Assembly: GCA_900155495.1 (NCBI GenBank)
Contig: FTLJ01000162.1
Location: 1-64,000 of the forward strand
From: Porogramme epimiltina
Taxonomy: Eukaryota > Basidiomycota > Agaricomycetes > Polyporales > Polyporaceae
Length of the DNA: 64,000 bases
Reading direction: 5' to 3'
Position numbers and translations under genes: made by a program. The notes beneath the pieces were generated by a model. It made no database searches and was not told where the DNA came from. It saw nothing but the letters and a program-made list of their open reading frames with translations. This document shows positions 59,071 through 64,000 of the stretch, in pieces. Every line of letters begins with the position of its first letter. Positions within the stretch are counted from its first letter, which is position 1.

Positions 59071-59086
59071 CGCGCGCGCGCGCGCG
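59071..59086. repeat. (CG)8 microsatellite
   Basis: Sixteen bases of uninterrupted CG dinucleotides in the gene-poor region; a potential Z-DNA and methylation hotspot. Confidence 0.8.
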
Positions 59087-59987
59087 AGGCGCAGAGGGCT
59101 GGCCAGCCCAGACTCTAACAAGGTAGCCACAGCACAAGGAGCATTGACGATAATGCTTCGCAGAGCGGGCTGTTGATGAGCACTTTGCGGGACAACATTA
59201 ACTGCCGCAAAGCTGGCTGCCTTAGCAATCCCACCTTTGTCTTGAGGGGTGGGGACGGGCCACCGCTGTGGTGTGGCCCGTGCCCAGGCTCTGGATTAGC
59301 CGGCTGCCCCTCGCGCGAAAAGCGGACAGGGACAGAGTCTAGGTCGTACGATATGGCTCAGGCTGCCGAGGGGATACTTGCGACCCCCAATTAACCGAAG
59401 GCAGAGAAACGCAGGAGCTCACGCTCTCGGGTCGGAGGAGGAGGGAGGAGGCCGAGGACGGTACTCCGAGGCCAAATTGAGATGCGATCGGACGGGCAAG
59501 CGCCGGCCGCGCTAGCCGGATTGGGTGGCCCAGACGCGTGGGCCACGGCGCACCCAGCGACCGCGCGCGCAAAAGTGCAGCCATTTCGCTCAAACTTGGG
59601 CGTACGAGTCCGGATTTTGGACGCGTGGATGCGCGCGCGGTCGCGGATGTCGCGGTGGATGTGGACAGGCGCGAGGGCGGCCGGGCGCGCGGGCGGGGAG
59701 CGGGGCAGGCGGGGAAGCGCCGGGCGTGGGTGTGCGGGACCCCGAGAGCGTGCAGGCGTCTGGGTGCCAAGATCCAAATACACCTCCCAACAGAGTGTAC
59801 CTGGATTGGGCAAGAGGGACACCCACACAACCATTCGCCACGAAATAGATAAAGTTGAACTCCCGAGGACCACCAGGCGTCGTCGACCGCCTCGTTCGCT
59901 CTCCCCGCCGGCTCCTCTCCGCCCATAAGTACCCCTTCCTCCGCCCCCTTCAACTATCTCCCCACCCCCCACACGCCTCTCCACGCG

Positions 59988-59994
59988 TATATAA
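59988..59994 (+). promoter_or_regulatory. TATA box of the HMG-box gene
   Basis: TATATAA, 67 bp before the ATG at 60061, followed by a CT/CA-rich leader. Confidence 0.65.
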
Positions 59995-60060
59995 CGGCGC
60001 GAACCTCCCAACTTTCTCCCCCACACTCCTCCACACTCCACTTCACTTTCTCTCTTCGCT

Positions 60061-62037
60061 ATGCCGCGCGCCCCCAAGAACGGCGAGTCTTCAGACGGAA
60101 AGGGCAAGGGCAAGGGACGGGCGAACCGCAACTCGTCCGACCCGTACATCCCTCGCCCGCCTAACGCTTGGATTCTCTACCGGAGGGAGAGGCTGTCCCG
60201 ATGGCGTCTGGAGCAGATTCAACCCATCCTTACCCCATTGAAGCAGTCCGACATCTCGCGCATGATGTCCGCCCTCTGGAGAAACGAGCCTCCGCACGTT
60301 CGTGAACACTACGAAAAGTGTGCCGAGATCGCGAAAGCCGAGCATCGCATTCTCTACCCCGATTACAAGTACGCACCGAAGTCCAAGGAAGAAAAGGCAC
60401 GCATCGCCGCCGAGAAGCGGGAGGCCAAGAAGCGGGAGCGTGAGGAGGCGAAGGCGGCGAGGGGTGCTGGGCGGCGCAACGCGTCCGGTTCTGCAAGTTC
60501 GTCCTCATCCCGTTCTCCTCAGCCCGACTGGGACAGCGTCCCGCTCGCCCCCGTGGACGCCCCGCAAGGCGCCCGCGTCAGCTCCCCGCTCTCCCCTCTT
60601 TCCCGCGGCTCGGGACCCTCTCCCCCCCTCCCGCTCGATTACGCCGCCTTTTGGGGCTTTGGTACCTTCGCCCCGCCCTCGTCGAGCGGCCCTTCCCTCC
60701 CGTCCTCCCCCATCCCGCGCCTCCCCTTCCCCCTCGTTCCCTCCGCGTCCTCCGCGGGCGCGCCTTCCCAGGGCGCGCCCTCGCCCGCGGCCTCCGGCTC
60801 GTCTTCCTATGCGTCTTCATCGTCTGCTTCGTCCTTCGCGGGCCCTTCCACGTTGCGCCCCGCGCCTCCCCCCGCCTACATGGCCCCGTCCACCTTCGTC
60901 CCGCCCGTGCCTTCTCGTACGACCTCGTACGCCTTCGCCCCGTCTCCCTCTTCCTCGACGCCGAGCGACTCCCCCCCTTCGTACACCGAGGGCGATTCGT
61001 TCACGCGTCCGATGGGCGACTTCGCGTTGGGGAACATGGTACCTCCCTTCGGCGGTTACGGTGCAGGCCCCGGCGCGTTCGCGCCTGGCATGATTGGCGG
61101 CTGGGACGTTCACTCTGTGCCTACTGTGAGTCAAACATTCTGCATACACTTCTGATAAGCACTGACGTATTATCATCTCTAGCTGTCTGAGGAAGTCTTC
61201 CTCAACATGCCGGGGCCGACCTTCGTCGCGACGAACGAAGAGTTCAACATGAACTTTGACGCTACGTCTGCTGAGGCGATCATGAACCTCATTGCACACG
61301 ACCGGACGGTCAACTCGCCCCCCGGCGAGATCGCTATCGAGGAGTTCCCGGAGCAGGCCGGCGGTGCGCCGCACAATTCAGGTGATGTTCTGGCACCTGT
61401 TCTCGACATGCGGGAAATGCATCAATCGGTCGAGGACCACTCGACGCTCCCCACCTTCCCCGCCGCTCCCGCCGACGGCGAAGCGTTCCCGCTCGAGGAC
61501 TTCACGCAGTTCATCAACGGCATCGGGCCTGAGGGCGCGGCTTTCTTCAACCCCGGCTTCTATGCGGACCTCGCCGCGAACACGGCCTCTGCGTACGGGT
61601 TGCTCCCCGAAGAACAGCCCCAGCCGTTCGTCCCGATGCCTCCTGTCGCCGCCCCCCTGCCCCGACTCCCCTCCGGTACGATGCCGCTCGAGCTCGACCC
61701 GAGCATCCCGTGGGAGGACCAACTCGTCTTCGAGCCCATCCCCCCCACCATGCTCGTGGAGATGTTTGGGACCCCGCAGCTTCCCGCGCCTGCCCCTCCG
61801 CCCAGCTTCGCGGCGATCCCGCCCTCCGCGCTCATGCCGCCCGCCCCCGTCCCGGACTACCCGCCGACCGTCTTCGTCGACATGGTCCCGCAGCGTCCTT
61901 CGGCTGCGGCGCCGCCCGCCACGGGTCCGGCGCGGTACATGCCCCCTGCGGGTGCGGCGATGACGAACCGTCGTCGCGTCGGGCAGCGCTTCGATCCCAG
62001 CATCTTCCAGCGCGAGGGGTCGAGCGACAGCGCGTGA
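60061..62037 (+). CDS. MATA-type HMG-box transcription factor
   Basis: DNA-binding regulator with one HMG box at about residues 28-100: YIPRPPNAWILYRRERLSRW, then SDISRMMSALWRNEPPHVRE and HYEKCAEIAKAEHRILYPDY, followed by a basic extension KSKEEKARIAAEKREAKKRE. The PRPPNAWILYR start is typical of the MATA_HMG/Ste11 class, which in fungi includes sexual-development and mating regulators. The rest is Pro/Ser/Ala-rich and probably disordered, a likely activation region. Exon 1 runs 60061-61125, intron 61126-61182 (57 nt), exon 2 to the stop at 62035-62037 (SIFQREGSSDSA end); 639 residues. A TATA box precedes it and an intron probably lies in its 3'UTR. No pheromone, receptor or homeodomain gene adjoins it, so it is not evidence of a mating-type locus. 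Confidence 0.88.
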
Positions 62038-62100
62038 ACGCGAGGTGTAGCTCAGGGCTAGGTAGTCCTCCAATGAAGGCGCGCCGCGTCTTCGCAATTT

Positions 62101-62160
62101 GTGAGTCCTCGACGCGCTCTTTCCTTTCGTGCATACCGTCTAACGAGCGTTCTTCTCTAG
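62101..62160 (+). other. probable 3'UTR intron of the HMG-box gene
   Basis: GTGAGTCCTC at 62101, a GTCTAACGAG branch-like site and TTCTTCTCTAG ending at 62160; 60 nt, the usual intron size here. It lies 64 nt beyond the stop codon. Confidence 0.55.
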
Positions 62161-64000
62161 GTTGACGTCGATTGTCACTCCAATGTTTTCTGCTGTATCG
62201 CTTCGTTCTCCGCGCATCCCCTTTCGTCCCTGCTTTCCTCCTCCCTATGCTTATCCTTGTCTCTATTTCCAACTCGCTCTCACCCGTCGATCCGAATGCA
62301 AGCCTGCGCCTGCTTCGCTCTCCCGTTCCGCTGTCATCCTGTTCCTATCCATCCCCAGTCGTTCCCAAGTCGTTTTTGTCGTCGTTGTCGCCAGGCTTGC
62401 ATTCGGATCACCTGCTCTCCAACAATCGTCGGTCTCATCTATCTCTCGTATATCTCCCCCACGCCGCATCTACAACGACACGACACGACCACACGCATAC
62501 ATTATTTGTCACTGCTCTCGGACTCGTTTCGCTCACATCGTATATATTCCTATGTTGCTTTCCCCCAACCATCGCTACTACCCCTCCCCCATTTCTTTGG
62601 TCTCATTTATCCCTTACTCTTTTCTTTGGTCTCGTTGATCCTTTCTCTTTGGTCTCCATCCCTCCCCCCGTCCCCAATCCCCATCGCTATCCCCCTGCTA
62701 TTTGCTTGTAGATGTTGTCATCTTCCTCTTCCCAAGGATCGTCTTGCGTTCGTCGTGCGCTCTCCCCCCTGTTCCTCCAACCCACCCCCTATCGCAATCG
62801 CTAGTTAGTCGTCCGCGGCTTGGTCCGCGCAAAGGTCATGCAAGTAGTGTACTGTACAGTTAGCACAGGCGTCGTCAGTTGTACTCGCCATGGAAGCTGA
62901 ATCGAACCTGCACTATTTTGCTGTAGCCCCCCGTGTGCCTTCAAGACTTTTCACCGCCATCATCGCCGCGGGGCCCGCCATAAGATCAAGGTAAGCACTC
63001 ACCTCTAGCCTCTCCCTCTAGCCTCTCCTCCCCCACGTCCTTCCCCGCCGCCACGATCGGCCCCTTCCCCGCGTTCGGCGCCGCACGCGTCGATCGCACG
63101 CTCACTCGCCCACCCCTGCAGCGTCCCCGGGGTCCCGCCCCACTACACGATCATGGCGATCTCCCGCGTCGCGGAAGCATTTTCGCTCGGGCGCCAGGCG
63201 CGGCGCACGACGCACGTGCACCACGTGGACCGTGTCAACTCCGCCGTGGGCCATCCTCGCCCCCATTGTCCGCCCCATCCAGACGGGCGCCTCGCGCGCG
63301 CCTGTGCGGCCCGCACGCCCCCGCCGGGCGAGGGCAGCCATTGTCCGCTGCGGGGGGCACAAGGGCGCGCAGGTTGTTTACGGCGTCGCCGCCTCGCGTG
63401 CGCGCAGGAAGCACGTCCGGTGCGCCGCAAAGCAGGCCAGGACAGCGCGAAGGGCGCGGATATGGTCGGCGAGGCGCGCCTCGCTGCCTCGTGCCCCCCC
63501 GTCCGCGTTCGCGTCCCTAGCTGTTGTTGTTGTTGGGTCCCTGGTCCCGGGCCCTTGCGGTGCGCATTGGGCATCGCACGTCGCTTTTTGTCTTTGCGCG
63601 CCGCGGCGGGCGGCGACGACGACGCTCCCAGGACGCGGGCGGGCGTCCGTGCCCCCCCCCCTCCCCCCCTGCGGCCCTGCTGAAGATTTCGCGATGTGGC
63701 GCGGTCGCCGGCCCTACCTGGCAGCCTTCCCCGCGATTGGGAGAAGCGTCCTGTCCTGGGCGGGGTGGTGTCGGCGTGGGGCAGTTGTGGTTCCTACCGC
63801 GGTCGCCCGCTCGCCGCTCCGAGGTCGCGTGGTGCTGGCCGTGCGGTGAGCACCATGCTTGACGGCGGACAGGCGCGACGTCCTGATCATCGATGAGCCC
63901 GAACACCAGGCGGACGCGTTGAAGGGGCCAGCATCGCGCCGCGCGCAAGGATCCGCCAGCCCCGTCTCGGCCCCAGCGCACTCACCGCGCGCCCCCTCCT
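62161..64000. other. 3'UTR of the HMG gene and unassigned GC-rich DNA
   Basis: 62161-62800 is strongly CT-rich on the + strand, either long 3'UTR or promoter. From 62890 an ATG opens a short frame (MEAESNLHYFAVAPRVPSRL) that meets GTAAGCAC near 62992, with a CTGCAG acceptor near 63120. It could be the first exons of a gene running off the right edge, but the following sequence shows no domain. I do not call it. Confidence 0.35.

Larger units (their letters stand above)
53739..59987. other. 6.2 kb without a supportable gene
   Basis: Between PCK1 and the HMG-box gene. The left ~0.5 kb is PCK1 promoter and the right ~0.4 kb is HMG gene promoter. In between, 54.2-56.6 kb is mixed sequence with two inverted repeats near 55.1-55.3 kb, and 56.6-59.1 kb is very GC-rich with many overlapping frames on both strands. 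I found no domain, no consistent exon chain, no long terminal repeats and no transposase motif. CpG is not depleted, so there is no sign of repeat-induced mutation. Short intron-like pieces (for example 55000-55079, GTATGCATG to TTGTGCAG) hint at a decayed or non-coding gene. Confidence 0.4.

Noticed and set aside
56600..59100. retrotransposon or rDNA in the GC-rich stretch
   Set aside because: No reverse transcriptase, integrase or transposase motifs, no long terminal repeats and no recognisable rRNA sequence were seen.
60061..62037. mating-type locus suggested by the MATA-type HMG box
   Set aside because: No homeodomain pair, pheromone receptor, pheromone precursor or mitochondrial intermediate peptidase gene lies in the window; basidiomycete mating loci are defined by those.
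63153..63683. 176-residue frame near the right edge
   Set aside because: Highly GC-biased composition with overlapping frames on both strands and no domain; could be part of a gene beyond the edge, but nothing supports it here.

Overview
The window reads as nuclear DNA of a filamentous basidiomycete, most likely a wood-decay Agaricomycete. This is inferred from GC-rich coding sequence cut by many introns of about 50-65 nt with GT..CTNAC..AG signals, and from the gene content (fungal MscS-like channel, HMT1-type ABC half-transporter, MATA-type HMG box, and a family of soluble UDP-glycosyltransferases). I see no tRNA, rRNA, CRISPR array or intact transposon.

Layout. 1-954: GC-rich promoter DNA, possibly shared with a leftward gene off the edge. 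955-4126 (+): t-SNARE Tlg2/syntaxin-16. 5220-8699 (+): EF-hand MscS-family channel. 9227-10805 (-): RNA polymerase II subunit Rpb3 with a WG/GW-rich tail. 11599-12952 (+): Old Yellow Enzyme. 13240-30423 (-): an array of six tandem family-1 glycosyltransferase genes. 30424-31898: one doubtful small gene. 31899-35890 (+): M1 zinc aminopeptidase with about 25 exons, one of them 4 nt long. 36096-37205 (-): palmitoyl-protein thioesterase. 37435-40136 (-): unrecognised nuclear-looking protein, divergent from MCM2 (40438-43784, +) across a 301-bp promoter with two MCB boxes. 44275-48624 (+): HMT1/ABCB6-like ABC half-transporter. 49355-50254 (+): glycine-rich RRM protein. 51314-53486 (-): ATP-dependent PEP carboxykinase with a 5'UTR intron. 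53739-59987: 6.2 kb with no gene I can support. 60061-62037 (+): HMG-box transcription factor with a probable 3'UTR intron. 62161-64000: no supportable gene.

Most genes are housekeeping: membrane traffic, transcription, replication, proteolysis, lipid-modified protein turnover, gluconeogenesis, heavy-metal/thiol transport. The accessory part is the Old Yellow Enzyme plus the six-gene glycosyltransferase array. Reduction of activated alkenes followed by glycosylation would suit detoxification of plant phenolics or quinones, or tailoring of a secondary metabolite. That pathway is inference from family knowledge and adjacency only.

The observations I would follow first are the WG/GW tail on Rpb3, the 4-nt exon in the aminopeptidase gene, the His-to-Gln change at the substrate-binding position of the Old Yellow Enzyme, and the glycosyltransferase array with its intron-position markers. 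Exon boundaries were read by eye from splice signals and family conservation. Gene ends are firm; some internal junctions are approximate.
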